From assembly GCA_946122785.1 (NCBI GenBank), contig CAMGYJ010000006.1:65039676-65103675 (forward strand): a stretch of DNA of 64,000 nt. The letters run 5' to 3'. The notes under the pieces were generated by a model. That model did not search any database, was not told where the DNA came from, and saw nothing but the letters and a program-made list of their open reading frames with translations. A program made the position numbers and the translations under genes. The number at the start of each line of letters is the position of its first letter. Position 1 is the stretch's first letter. Source of the DNA: Linum tenue. Taxonomy: Eukaryota > Streptophyta > Magnoliopsida > Malpighiales > Linaceae. This document shows positions 24,187-35,549 of the stretch, one piece after another.

Positions 24187-24684
24187 TTTCCATCTAAGAT
24201 GAAATTAAAATAGTAGTAGACGTATGCGTAAGGGTTAGCAAACTGTGGAAGGTGATGATTTTGATCACCATGTGTGTCTCCTCACGGTTAGAGAAATTGG
24301 AATTTGACTCTTGGAAGTTGGAACCAACCTCAAAGGGTTTGGAGTAGGAATTGGGTTCAAATGGCTTGATATTTTCAACAAGAGAATTGGAATTTTGGAG
24401 CACAATCGAGTTCACACATAAAACCTAATTACTCGACATATTAAGGGGGATAAAATCATTTTGTGTGGCATAGTTTTCGTCTGTTGGTCACACCAAAGCC
24501 AGAAAAAATACTTCCTGTAAAAAACCCCTGGAAATCTAACAAGGGAAAAAAATGGAAATCTAACAAGGAAAAAAAAGAAAGAAGAGACAAATGGGGAATA
24601 TGGAGAGGACATTGTTCCACGTTAAGCATATTTCTTTCAATCGTATTTCATGCCAAAAATAGTTTTGGATGGAGAAGTCTTCTC
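24187..24684. other. Intergenic DNA before the second LINE
   Basis: No supported gene; A-rich runs around 24540-24600. Confidence 0.4.
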
Positions 24685-24799
24685 AGTTTTAGGGGAAATT
24701 GAAGATGTTGTCGGAAAAAGAAATTAGTCAATAGCTCCGGTTTTCTCGGATCCAGGAAATCGGCTAGGGTTTACTTCCCAGTTGGCATCACCTTTCACG

Positions 24800-26674
24800 A
24801 TGGCGGCGACGTCGTCGCCGGTACCACAATGCGTTCTGCCGGAGGGACCAAAACCACCGGACCCTACTGCCGGAGTCCGTCGTCCACCTGAGGTAACCTC
24901 GTCCTCGGATGGAAAGAAGGCTCGTGAAGCGCAACACCCAAAGAAGAGGGTTCGGGGAATCGATCTAGCGAACGTGAATATTAACATGGACGAGGTTGTA
25001 GTTGAGGATATCACTGATGAAGAACTACAGGAGACGCAGCAGCAGGGTTATTCAAACACCCATCAAACATCCCCGCCGTCCCAAACTCAAAGCCAAAACT
25101 CCCCGGCCCCGCCTATGGCCTGGGGGATAGGTCGTAAGAAGTTGTTCAGTGAAGCGGTTCGTGAAGAAACCTGGTACGTGGAGGATTCGGACTCCGAGGA
25201 TGTAGCTGAAGCAATGAGAGAAGATGTTGCCGAGGATTCGCCTGTTGATGAGGAGGACCCCCGATGCCCGACAATATGCTTTACCAAGGGGGAGCTGCGC
25301 AGTTACCGTAGAGAGTGGCGCTCGGCTATCGTCGTCAAGGCCCTTGGCCGGTCGTTCCCGTATCCAGTGATAGCGAGAAGGCTAAACATGCTGTGGGCTA
25401 AGAATGGTCCAATACAAGTTACCAATAGAGCAAACAGATTCCTGTTTGTGAGATTCGCCCATAAAATCGACTATGAACATGCCCTCACAGGAGGCCCATG
25501 GATGCTTGGTGATCACTACTTGACAACTCAAAAATGGAAGAAAGGCTTTAACCCTCGTACTTGCACTGTTTCTTCTACTTTGGTATGGGTGAGATTACCG
25601 GATCTTCCTATTGAGCTGTTTAATCCGCAAGCTGTCCTCCGTATAGTAAGCAAAGCAGGGACTCCGGTTCGGGTAGATCGAGCTACTGAGCTGGGAGCAC
25701 GAGGACTGTTCGCTCGGGCCTGTATAGAAGTTGACCTTACCAAGCCGCTGTTGTCGAAGTATAATGTCGAGGGGGTGGAATATGAACTTCAATATGAAGG
25801 CCTCTCAAATGTTTGCTTTGAATGTGGTTCCTATGGTCACCAGAAGAGTCATTGCCCTACATTGCATAGTGAAGAGCCTGATACCCCACAACCCCGGACT
25901 GAAGCAACCCACGTAGCACCCCACCACGCTGAAAATTATGGGGAATGGATGATCGCTAAAAGAAGAGAACGCCGCCCGTACCAGAAACAGAACTTCGGTT
26001 ACAGTGATGAGCGGTTCACGAGGAAACATGACTCTGGCCGGGCCCAACCCACCGGATCCCGATTTGCTGTACTTGGTGATGACGAAGGAGCTGAAGTGCC
26101 ATCTAAGGGAGGGGAGCGTACCACTGCCAGGAAAGACAATATGATGGCCCCACTGGAAAGAGGGGGGAATGATACAGCAACCGGGAAAACACGTCACCCC
26201 CAGCGGGTGTGGGTGGAGAAACGGGGTTCGTACGCAGGTGAATCTAATGCCGAAACCGGTACACCCATGGAGGGACCTATTACGAAGGAACAGGTGGAGA
26301 AGTCAAATGTGAGAAGCCAGACATCGCTTAGAGCGGGAAAAGGTACGTTCGAGGGGGGCAATGTGACAATGGACATGGATCTCCAGCCCATACCAAACGT
26401 GAAGGAGGGGGCCTCCGCCAACCCTCTCTTGGTCCAAGTGCAAGAAACTCAAATGAATCTAACCAGGGGTGAAGTGATAGAGGAGCATGGTGACAACCCT
26501 CTTCAGCAAGGGGATAGCACCCGCACTACCCTGTTAGACCCCTCCACAAATAGCATGCAACCCATGCATACGAAGGATATGATCGACGCAGTGAACAAGT
26601 TGGCGTCCGGAAACAGTGGGCAAGCTAAGCTACCGATGGGCTCCCCTCCAGGGGCGTCATCGTCAACGAACTAA
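24800..26674 (+). CDS. LINE ORF1: DUF4283-like and CCHC zinc knuckle nucleic-acid-binding protein
   Basis: About 624 codons from the ATG at 24800 (MAATSSPVPQ). An upstream in-frame TTG at 24782 is not a likely start. Residues about 155-270 resemble the DUF4283 domain common in plant LINE ORF1 proteins (WRSAIVVKALGRSFPYPVIA, then GPWMLGDHYL). They are followed near residue 340 by a CCHC knuckle, CFECGSYGHQKSHC. The rest is low-complexity and hydrophilic. In LINEs such a protein coats the element RNA in a ribonucleoprotein. The frame is open throughout. The TAA is followed 36 bases later by the ATG of ORF2. Confidence 0.88.
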   Translation: MAATSSPVPQCVLPEGPKPPDPTAGVRRPPEVTSSSDGKKAREAQHPKKRVRGIDLANVNINMDEVVVEDITDEELQETQQQGYSNTHQTSPPSQTQSQNSPAPPMAWGIGRKKLFSEAVREETWYVEDSDSEDVAEAMREDVAEDSPVDEEDPRCPTICFTKGELRSYRREWRSAIVVKALGRSFPYPVIARRLNMLWAKNGPIQVTNRANRFLFVRFAHKIDYEHALTGGPWMLGDHYLTTQKWKKGFNPRTCTVSSTLVWVRLPDLPIELFNPQAVLRIVSKAGTPVRVDRATELGARGLFARACIEVDLTKPLLSKYNVEGVEYELQYEGLSNVCFECGSYGHQKSHCPTLHSEEPDTPQPRTEATHVAPHHAENYGEWMIAKRRERRPYQKQNFGYSDERFTRKHDSGRAQPTGSRFAVLGDDEGAEVPSKGGERTTARKDNMMAPLERGGNDTATGKTRHPQRVWVEKRGSYAGESNAETGTPMEGPITKEQVEKSNVRSQTSLRAGKGTFEGGNVTMDMDLQPIPNVKEGASANPLLVQVQETQMNLTRGEVIEEHGDNPLQQGDSTRTTLLDPSTNSMQPMHTKDMIDAVNKLASGNSGQAKLPMGSPPGASSSTN

Positions 26675-26710
26675 CCCAAGAACCCAGTGGTACCCTACAG
26701 CTGTTTTCTC

Positions 26711-29700
26711 ATGGATATAAGCATTTTTTCTTGGAATTGTAGGGGTGCAGGAAGTAAACGCTTCCTTCGGGTATTCAGGGAATACAAGCGCAGGTATAAC
26801 CCGTGTTTGGCGGTGATCGTCGAGCCTCGTATTAGCGGGGCTAAGGCAGTAGATGTCATTGGTAAAATGGGTTTCGATAAAGAGCTGGTAGTGGATGCGG
26901 AAGATTTTGTTGGTGGAATTTGGATTTTATGGGACTCAGGCGTGATTCAGATTGAGGAGAAAGACCGTACTTCCCAGTTACTGCATGTTCAAGCTAGATT
27001 GGGCACTCAAAGCTTCTATTTCACGGAAGTTTATGGCAACCCGGCATTAATTCAACGTCGGTCGTTATGGGCAGCTTTGAGAACCATCGCAGATGATATG
27101 AATGAGCCCTGGCTGCTGGCGGGCGACTTCAACTCTCTGCTGCATGCTTCAGAGAAGCTGGGAGGCGCCCCGTTCGACGCTAGCAGGGTCAAGGAGTTTC
27201 AAGATTGTGTATTGGACTCGGGACTTAGTGACTTACAGTTCTCGGGACCGCCGTTTACTGGGTTCCGTAGGGGAGTGAAGGAGCGCCTGGATAGAGGGTT
27301 AGCTAACTACCTATGGTCCACCTTATTCCCGAAAACAACAGTGTACCATCTTCCTAGGATGAAGTCGGACCATAGACCTCTGCTTATCAAATTGAATCCA
27401 AATGTTCAGGCGCAAGGTCCTAAACCGTTCAAGTTTATTGCGGCGTGGCTTACGCACGAGGAGTTCCAAGGGATGGCGGTTTCGGCATGGGCTAAGGGGG
27501 CTGATTTCCCCAGCAGTGTGGAGACCTTTGTCGTGGAGGCCAGGCAATGGAACCGGAACACGTTTGGTAATATACAGCGTAGGAAAGAGAGGATACTGAG
27601 GAGAATAGAGCAGCTGGAATAGAGGTTTGGAGGGGACGCTGATATCGAGCCCCTGAATAGTCTTCGGGACGAACTAGAAGACATTTTACTACAGGAGGAA
27701 CTGTTGTGGTGTCAGAAATCGTGCATGGAGTGGATTGCCTCTGGAGATCGGAATACAAAATTTTTTCATGCACGAACCATGCAGAGAAGGAAGCGGAACA
27801 GAATCCTGGCCTTGAAACTGGAAAATGGCGATTGGTGTGAGGATCAGAACCAGCTACAAGATATTGCTCGGAACTTCTTCGCGGCCCTTTATCTGGATGA
27901 TGGTGCTCCTGTCACGCATATTCTACACAAATTCCCGACGCTATCGCAGCAGGACTGGGTGGCAGTTGACGGTCAGTTCGATATGGAGGAACTACATGCT
28001 GCAGTAAAGGGTATGGGACCATTGAAAGCCCCGGGCAAGGATGGACTGAACCCCCTCTTCTATCAACGTTTATGGAGTATGGTGGGTTCTAAATACAGTG
28101 ATTTCGCTCAAGGGTGTTGGGAGGATCCGTCGAGAATCAGTGTAATCAACGAGACTATACTGGTGTTGATACCGAAGGTAAAGCAGCCCACACTGATCGA
28201 ACAGTTCCGGCCCATCAGTCTATGCAATGTGGGGTATAAAATCATCACAAAATGCCTCGCTGAGAGACTGAAACCGTTGATGCAGAAGCTTGTGCACGAA
28301 ACCCAGACGAGCTTTGTACCGGGAAGACATATAACTGACAATATCTGTGTTTTGCAGGAAGTTGTGCATTCAATGAGAGCCAAAACGGGCAGGACAGGGT
28401 GGATGATCCTGAAAGTGGACCTGGCCAAAGCGTACGATCGTATCAAGTGGAGCTTTGTTCAGGATACCCTACAGGCTGCTGGGGCCCCGGAAAAATTTAT
28501 AAAGCTGGCGATGGAATGTATAACTTCAGCTCACATGAGGATACAGTGGAACGGTGGCCTGTCGGACGAGTTCACTCCTTCGAGGGGATTACGGCAGGGC
28601 TGCCCGCTGTCGCCGTACCTATTCACACTATGCATGGAGCGACTAAGCCACCTAATCCGAGATGCGGTTGATCGTGGTAGCTGGAAGTCGATCAAGATTG
28701 CTCAGTCTGCACCAGCTCTGTCACACCTGTTCTTTGCAGATGATCTGATTCTGTTTGGAGTGGCATCAGGCCCGCAGGCGCAATTGATTAATACCATCTT
28801 GGAGGAGTTTGGAGCTGCATCGGGACAACAGGTGAGCAAGGCCAAATCCCGGGTCTTTTTCTCGAAGAATGTCACACCAGGTTTAGCTGCAGAAATCAGT
28901 AATGCCTTGGATATCCCCGAAACGAAGAACTTGGGAAGATACCTCGGAGTCCCGGTCATCCACGACCGGGTGTCCAAGGCTACATTTGTGGACTTAATTG
29001 ATAAGATTGATTCACGACTTGCGGGATGGAAGGTCTCGACGCTCTCGCTTGCAGCACGTATCACACTGGCGCAGTCGGTCCTTGCAGCGCTGCCAGCCTA
29101 TACGATGCAAACGACACTCCTCCCAGCGAGCGTGCGCGAATACATTAACAAGAAACTTCGTGCTTTCATATGGGGGAGCTCGGAGTCGGGAAGGAAGATC
29201 CACTTGATCGATTGGCAAACGATCTGTCGGCCTCGCATTGAAGGCGGTTTGGGTATGCGGGATGCAACCAAGATGAATGACGCATTCATGCTTAAATTGG
29301 CTTGGAGAATTTTTGTGGAGCCTGATGCTTTATGGGCTCGCTTAGTACGTGCAAAATATTTGAAGCAAAGACCTGATGGTTTGGAGCCGAGAACGACAGG
29401 GCGCATGTCGAACATGTGGCGAGGGATTCTTCGGGTCTTACACTTGGTTCCCGAGGCGACGATTTGGAATTTGCGGGGTGGTCATCAGGTGAATTTCTGG
29501 ACGGATCGGTGGCTCCACGATGGGCCTACTCTTGCGGAATACGCCCCGAACCTGCCAGCTGCAGCAAGAGACATTAAAGCCTCGGAAATGGTGCTGAGCG
29601 GGTCGTGGAATGTGGACTACATCAGGGCCTTTCTACCGGAGGAGGTTGTTGCACAGATCCTCTTGCACGACGCCCCGGCAGGTGTGGAAACAGACGTCCC

Positions 29701-30790
29701 GACCTGGCGCTACACCCCGACGGGAACTTTCTCTGTTAAGACAGCCTATGAGCTAATTGCTGATGCAGGTCAAGAGGGAGCCGGATTCCATGGCTGGAAG
29801 GTGATTTGGAAGCTGCCACGAACACAAAGAATCTGAACCTTCTTCTGGCTGGCCTGTCATGATCGTTTGCTGACAAATGTGGAAAGACGACGACGTCACC
29901 TTTCAAATGAGGCGGCCTGTAAAATTTGCGGCGGGAGTGAGGAGTCACTGCTCCATGTTCTGAGAGATTGTCCATTCGCTCGAGGGGCGTGGGCAGGGCT
30001 GCTCAGAGAAGAGTCGGATGAATACTTCTTTCAAGAGGATTTCAAGAGCTGGGTCATGCATTATCTTACAGGCAGAGGTACGGACCTCAACGCTACCCTC
30101 TTTGCCGTGATGTGCTGGCTGCTGTGGAAAAATCGGAATGAATTTGTGTTTGAAGATTCTTTGGCACCCTTTGTTAAGCTGCATAATGAGGCTATGAGAC
30201 ATCACAAGCAGATCATAGAGGCATTTGCTAAGGCAGAGCATACTTTGGGCGTACCAGGAATGGCCGAGAAGAAGATGATTTCATGGAAGCTACCGCCCGA
30301 AGGCTGGGCAAGTATTAATACAGATGGGTCAGCGGTTCTATCTACTCAAAGCGCTGCAGCGGGCGGGATTATCAGAGATGATAGGGGCAACTTTCGGCAG
30401 GCGTTCACAATGAACTTAGGAGGTGGCTCTATCACTCGAGCTGAACTGATGGGAATGGCGCAGGGACTCCGCTGTGCTTGGGAGGTGGGGATTCGGAAGG
30501 CTATCCTCCAAACAGACTCCAAAATTGCTATCCATCTCCTAGAGTCGGCAGCAACTACTCATCCTCATTTTACGACCGTGTCGGAGATCAGGCACCTTCT
30601 ACAGCGAGATTGGCAGGTACGGATCGAGCATGTCTTCAGGGAGGGGAATGTGGTGGCGGATTACCTTGCTTCAACGGGACATTCCAGTTCTCCGGGAGTG
30701 CACATTATCAATCAACCTAGTAGCATGCTCAACTATTGGCTCCTGTTCGATCAGTTAGGGGTTGAGACCCCTCGTTTTGTACCTACTTGA
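26711..30790 (+). pseudogene. LINE ORF2: endonuclease-reverse transcriptase-RNase H, two in-frame stops
   Basis: A single reading frame runs from ATG 26711 to TGA after FVPT (30790), broken only by TAG at 27620-27622 and TGA at 29834-29836. Domains: AP-endonuclease (MDISIFSWNCRGAGSKRF; GDFNSLLHASEK; KSDHRPLLIK) about residues 1-230; reverse transcriptase with KAPGKDGLN, RPISLCNVGYKIITK, KVDLAKAYDRIKW, GLRQGCPLSPYLF and catalytic HLFFADDLILF; zf-RVT (CKICGGSEESLLHVLRDCPF); RNase H-like domain starting INTDGSAVLSTQSAAAGG. The first stop falls between endonuclease and RT, the second within the linker before zf-RVT. No frameshift was found. The TGA fits a CGA-to-TGA change by cytosine deamination. 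Confidence 0.93.
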
Positions 30791-30846
30791 TTTTTGGGTG
30801 CCTTTTGCACCCTGTTTCCCACCAAAAAAAGAAGTTTTAGGGGAAA

Positions 30847-31770
30847 CCGAACCAAACGCCCATTGCAATTTGCATGAAGCCCATCGTCGAAACCGTAATT
30901 GGGTCAACATCCCAGCACATGGTCCAACCCACCTGATCCCTATGGCCCAACCCACAACCGACAATTGAATAGTACTTAGCAACCGCTTAAGAGGAGGGGT
31001 GCTTAGAAGGGTAACTGGGTAAGCACAATTTTCAACAACTTTGCACAATATGTTTGGTTAATTGGTAACGGTATGGGTACTAAAAGGCGTCCAGATTTAC
31101 TATTTGGACTTACCTCAAATTGGGTAAATGTGTTACTATTTGTAACATGTTTGGTTAATGTACTATAAATTATAATCATTAATATTAATTAATTTAAACG
31201 TTGTTTGGAGTGACCGTTTGATTCCGGGAGCAAGTTTGCCAGTGCTCGTCCAGTCAAATCGAGATATTTTGGTTGACTCGAATTTGCATTGAGAATTAGA
31301 GAGAAGAAGTTTTTATGAAAAATGTAGAGAGATGAACGGTTTGGTTGACTCAGTTTACTTGACTAAATAGTTCAAACTTACTGATTCGAACGTATTTGAC
31401 TAAGTTTGACCAGATTCAATTTAAAGTTAAACTGGACACGATAACCTTGTAATATGACCAGTTACAAGTTGGACTTCGAACTTTGAGGTTGCTCAGCAAA
31501 TGATTATCACAATTGTTATAATTAATGAATATTCGAGCATTACAATTTAATAATTATGATTTTTATATAAAAAAATATATTATTATTTTATGATAATATT
31601 TTATTAATTTGATAAATTTATTTTATGATAATATAATTTACTTATTTTCACTCTATTTGCACCCTCCTACTTTTTCGTTCAAAATAACCATTTTCCCTCC
31701 TCAATTAAATCCCGACAATTTCCCCTCAACTTGCACCCCTCGAATTTGTATCGCCAATCCTAAAAAACCG
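30847..31770. other. Intergenic DNA, AT-rich toward the end
   Basis: No supported gene. 31500-31640 is extremely AT-rich. Confidence 0.4.
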
Positions 31771-32512
31771 AGGGTGTTACAAAGCGTTATCAGAGTCCTT
31801 TTCCAGCAAACATGACTTCGCCGACGTGGATGATGGAAGAACGGTTAACAGTCATTGCTAATCCGGCGATACAGCCGAAACTTCGAGCTTGTTTAGCTGC
31901 TTGGGAGGTGAAGTTCTTGCATTCCCTGAAACTGTATGTTTAGCAGCAGTTTCTGAGGGGCACAACAAGAATCACCTACTTCTCGAACTTACGACGAACA
32001 ACTCCTCATCCGCCAAGCCTATCTAAAGACTCTTCCTCCAACCAACACCGGCAGCTGTGATTTCACCGGCAAATCCATTGCCTTCACCGTCAACGACGTT
32101 ACGAGGTGACCGGAGTGCCCAACTTCCTATTCCAGAAACTCGGTGGCCAACTGTTCGACGAAATGTCGAATTGAAAGTTGACTCCGGCGAAAACCTTAGG
32201 GGTTGTGTTAGGAAGTGTGATGAATGGTTTGTAATGAATGAGACACCAGAGCATCGAAAAGTAGACATTGAGGTGACCAAATTGGGAATATGGCCGAACA
32301 ATTGGTTCGAAGGTTGGATTCTACGTAGGCTTGACTCAACTTGGGGAGAACTTGTGGAAGCCTAGGTAGACGATTTGATCCTTCTACTTCTATGGCCGCC
32401 CCTGGGAAATCCACAGCTTGGTCCAGGAGTTCCAACTCATTGCTTCATGTTTCATCCAGTACCATAGTTGTAATATCTTCTCTAGTTTCTTTGACGAATT
32501 TTGGGTATGGTA
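31640..32512 (+). mobile_element. Possible decayed LTR-retrotransposon 5' end
   Basis: GGGTGTTACA at 31766-31775 matches the end of the solo LTR at 7091. It is followed three bases later by CGTTATCAGAGTCC, which resembles a decayed TGGTATCAGAGC primer-binding site for initiator methionine tRNA. The following about 700 bp begins with an ATG frame (31812 on) that stops within about 45 codons. No gag domain could be recognised. The upstream LTR border is not defined. Tentative. Confidence 0.35.
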
Positions 32513-33260
32513 GACTTGAATAGTGGTGGAAGTTTGGTTTGTGGTTTGCGATTTAACTGCAAACGCATCGAAATGTGGTTAGTGGTTTTGTTGTGGTTAG
32601 TAAAATTGTGGATTTTGTGGTTAGTGGTTAGCTAACCACTAATCATTGTGGTTAAACCACAGTAATCGCACAAACCACACTTATCCATTGAAATTTTATT
32701 TCTATACCTATTAGTATGTAATAATCAATATTAAAAAGTATGGTTATCAAATTCAGAGGACTTGTCTAAAGTCATCTAGTTAGCATTTTAAACAAGTTAT
32801 TTGTTATATTGTTGAATTAGTTATAGAAGATTCTAACTTCTACTAATGACTAAATTACACATTTGGTCACTCAAACTATACGAATCTTTCACGTTTGTCA
32901 TCCCTCACTTTTTTTTATTATTTGTCATCAACTTTACGAATCGTTTCACCGTAGCCACCGACCTTCCAATTATGTTAAAATCATCCTACGTGGCAGTCAA
33001 CTAAATCATTTGAACGTTAGTTTGATGACATGGCATTTAAAAAAATAAAAAGAAAATTTCAAATTAAAAAAAAATTCATCTTCCACTTCTTCCTCTTTCT
33101 CTTAGCTTGGAGTAAAGGTCCAATACTCCCATTTCACTGTTTCCACATTTTGAGCTTGCCTTGGGACTTAGCTAATGGTCTTCCTCCTAACGCATTTGTC
33201 TCCTTTGTTTTCCTCAAACCCTGATTTGACTTCCCGACGGAGATCGATAACAATAGCAAT

Positions 33261-33632
33261 AATGGCTTCCACACTGCTGATTGCCGCCGTGTTGGTCCTC
33301 GATCTCATCGCTTTCTTCCTCGCCGTCGCTGCCAAACAGATATGCACCACCATAAATTCGAGTCGCCCAAAAATCCTCAGCTCTTGCGTATAAGTTCACC
33401 CGATTTTTTTAACTCTGTTTTTGCTATTGGAAAACAAGGGAGGGTGGAGGCGGATGTGAACAACAATGGGTACTGCATTTACGAGTCGGATATAGCGACC
33501 CGGTTAAGGGCGGATGCATTGGTGCTGTTGCTAGCGAATCAACTCTTGGTGATGGAGGTGACTCGGTGCCTGTGTTGTGGTAGAGCTATGAGGCTCTGCA
33601 AGTCCCGGTCGTTAGCTATTATCCTCTTCATT
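33261..33632 (+). pseudogene. Captured fragment of a DUF1218 (MWL-type) membrane-protein gene
   Basis: The fragment starts with about 100 bp that look like a 5' leader and an ATG at 33261 giving MASTLLIAAVLVLDLIAFFL, the N-terminal membrane segment of plant DUF1218 proteins. After a non-matching stretch (33340-33430, perhaps intron) a second block from about 33440 gives [20 protein letters not shown] and CLCCGRAM, matching the family's YC-YDSDIATG, membrane helix and CCG motif. It ends at SLAIILFI near 33630. The C-terminal part is missing, and the first block hits a stop at 33391. DUF1218 proteins are small endomembrane proteins, some affecting lignin. Identity rests on motif recall. Confidence 0.78.
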
Positions 33633-33635
33633 GAG

Positions 33636-34343
33636 GAGTTTACCGGCGGACCATCTATTGGAGCCTGGGGGATGAGTTTACAATTGCCAGAGCCATCGAA
33701 ACACCATCCATGATAAATGCAGTGCAATCTCTCGACTGATCGATCCTTACTTTGGAGAGCGGAGCCAATAAATGTGGGCAACTATCGTCGAACAACTTCC
33801 AGTAGAGGTGGCAAATGGATTGATCCATGGATTGGTGGATCCATGGATCAAATGGATTGATCCAATTAATTGGATGAAGTGGATTGGTGGATTATCCATG
33901 AATCCAAATAACATCATCAACCAAGGACCGATATGTAAATTGTGAAAAGTTTAGGTACTAAAATGTCATAATGAAAAATTTTAGGTACCAAAACGTAATT
34001 TTCCAATGATATTTTTCATATAAAAATTTAATTTTTGGGTACCAAAATGTAAAATATAAAAAGTATAGTTACCAAACCGTAATTTGTCATTTGGATCCAT
34101 GGATCAATCCATGAATCCACCAATCCAATTGAATTTGGATCAAATGGATTGGATTTAAATGGATTGGATTAGGTGGATATTTTTAATGGATTGATGGGTT
34201 GGATTGGTGGATTGGATTGATAATTGCCACCTCTAACTTCCAGGCATTCGTGTTTCGATCCCACCACGCACGACATCAGACCCATCACCGTTTTTGCTTG
34301 TGGGATTCTCTTTTCCAAATCACAAACCAGCATTATAGGGTAC
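33636..34343 (-). pseudogene. Captured PTC52/PAO-type Rieske oxygenase fragment, part 2
   Basis: Read on the minus strand from 34343: YPIMLVCDLEKRIPQAKTVMG, then after the MITE at 33803-34235 the Rieske motif [14 protein letters not shown], a frameshift near 33750, and the second Rieske half [14 protein letters not shown] followed by [11 protein letters not shown], ending near 33640. CPH...CxYHGW is the 2Fe-2S ligand set. The pattern fits the chloroplast inner-envelope family of PTC52, TIC55 and pheophorbide a oxygenase, closest by eye to PTC52. It abuts the DUF1218 fragment within a few bases in the opposite orientation. At least two frameshifts and two insertions make it non-functional. Confidence 0.8.
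33803..34235. mobile_element. hAT-type MITE, 433 bp, inside the Rieske fragment
   Basis: The ends TAGAGGTGGCAAATGGATTG and (inward) TAGAGGTGGCAATTATCAATC are inverted repeats with many GGATTGAT / ATCAATCC subterminal motifs. A perfect 8-bp TSD, ACTTCCAG, lies at 33795-33802 and 34236-34243. The middle has GGTACCAAAA motifs like those in the hAT element at 13315-13878. Confidence 0.92.
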
Positions 34344-35018
34344 TGTTTGACCCTAACTGAGTGTAGGAGTGAGGCTCGAGTGAAGATGGGGTGAGCAGAG
34401 CAAGCAATAAGGTTTTTCTATTCCTTTGGAGGATTGAGATTACAAGTGAGTGATGATTTGGAGAGTGAAGTCTTAGAGAGAGAAGTTGATACTTTAGAGT
34501 GAGAGTGTAAAAATGCGATCTCCCCATCCACCGAAGTAAATGCTCTATTTATAGGCTACATTGTGGTGGGTGGACATTTAATGTGATATGACTGCTGCAT
34601 ATGTCAGACATTTAGACCATACTTAAGCCATAATTATACCTAGGACTAGGATGTGACTGTTCCTTCAGAGGATACGACGTCGTTCTTCCCAGTATCCTTA
34701 CCCGGTCCAAATTGAGCAAAACGACACCGGCTTGGGTAGAGCAAAACGACGCAGTCTGGCGCCTTTGATACTCGTATGGCACCTTCGATGTGAAACGACG
34801 CCGGCTTGGGTAGAGCAAAACGACGCCGTCTGGCGCCGTTGATACTCGTCTGGCGCCTTTGATACTCGCGGACGCGTCTTATCTCGCGGAACCTCAGGCC
34901 GCGAGTAGTCCCTTCCGCGAGCATGGCTTTCCGCGGCTACACTAACACGAGTTGTTCTTCCTAGAGGAACGCTGGTCTGTCTTGTTTGGGCGACTAGATC
35001 CGAGCTATATCCCCAAAA
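34344..35018 (-). repeat. Left LTR of Tat copy 1 (3' LTR by gag-pol orientation)
   Basis: 675 bp from TGTTTGACCC to CCCCAAAA, where the last four bases differ from the AACA of the right LTR. It is followed by ATTGCCTCCCATCAGG, whose complement is the purine-rich polypurine tract next to the 3' LTR. Repeated AAACGACGCCGGCTTGGGTAG blocks occur inside (34730-34830). Confidence 0.88.
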
Positions 35019-35403
35019 ATTGCCTCCCATCAGGGGGTATTCCACGAATGCCGCCTGTTTGACTCTTGCGCGCTGGGATCGGTTCTTCGCGCTCCTCGTC
35101 CGCATTCTTGGGCTTGGTTGTACGTGCCTGATCTCTCGTCGTATTCCGCTTTTCTTCCTGCGATTCTGTTGGCTCTGCGCGGCCAGATTTGATTTCGAGT
35201 GTGTTTTTTCCTCTCCACGGGTACACCATGCCCCCCAGGCGGTGTGCGGAACCTGTGACGTCATCGCCTAGCCACTATGTTTTATACGTGTTAATGTGGC
35301 GCTTTGTCATTCACTCGTTTGGGCGACGATTTTTTGAAATTCAAAATCTCTGACGGTTATGATCCCCGATGCAGCTTTAACCGTTCAGTTACCCTTCTGG
35401 GGT

Positions 35404-35411
35404 TATAAATA
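35404..35411 (+). promoter_or_regulatory. TATA-like box upstream of the antisense gene of Tat copy 1
   Basis: TATAAATA lies 139 bases before the ATG at 35550. A corresponding TATAAGTA lies at a similar place in copy 2 (53530-53537), within otherwise alignable sequence (TGACGGTT, TTTAACC, TACCCTTC / TTCCCTCT). Confidence 0.5.
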
Positions 35412-35549
35412 CTCCTCTTTCTTCGAAGGAGAGTTATTCTTCCCTCAAACTTCTACTTCGTCCCTCTGGGTTTTCTCTGTCGACGAGATTCCTCTTCTTC
35501 TCTGACGACCTAACGTCTCGAGTTTGTTCGTGTTATTTCCCTGAATACA

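Larger units (their letters stand above)
24699..30832 (+). mobile_element. Full-length L1-type LINE, plus strand, 14-bp TSD
   Basis: The element lies between two copies of a perfect 14-bp direct repeat, AGTTTTAGGGGAAA (24685-24698 and 30833-30846), which is a typical LINE TSD. It has a short 5' leader, ORF1 (24800-26674), ORF2 (26711-30790), a 3' UTR of about 40 bp and a short A-rich tail (ACCAAAAAAAGA) at 30820-30832. ORF1 is intact and ORF2 is damaged only by two stop codons. It belongs to a different subfamily from the LINE at 2435, since the proteins clearly differ. Confidence 0.95.
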
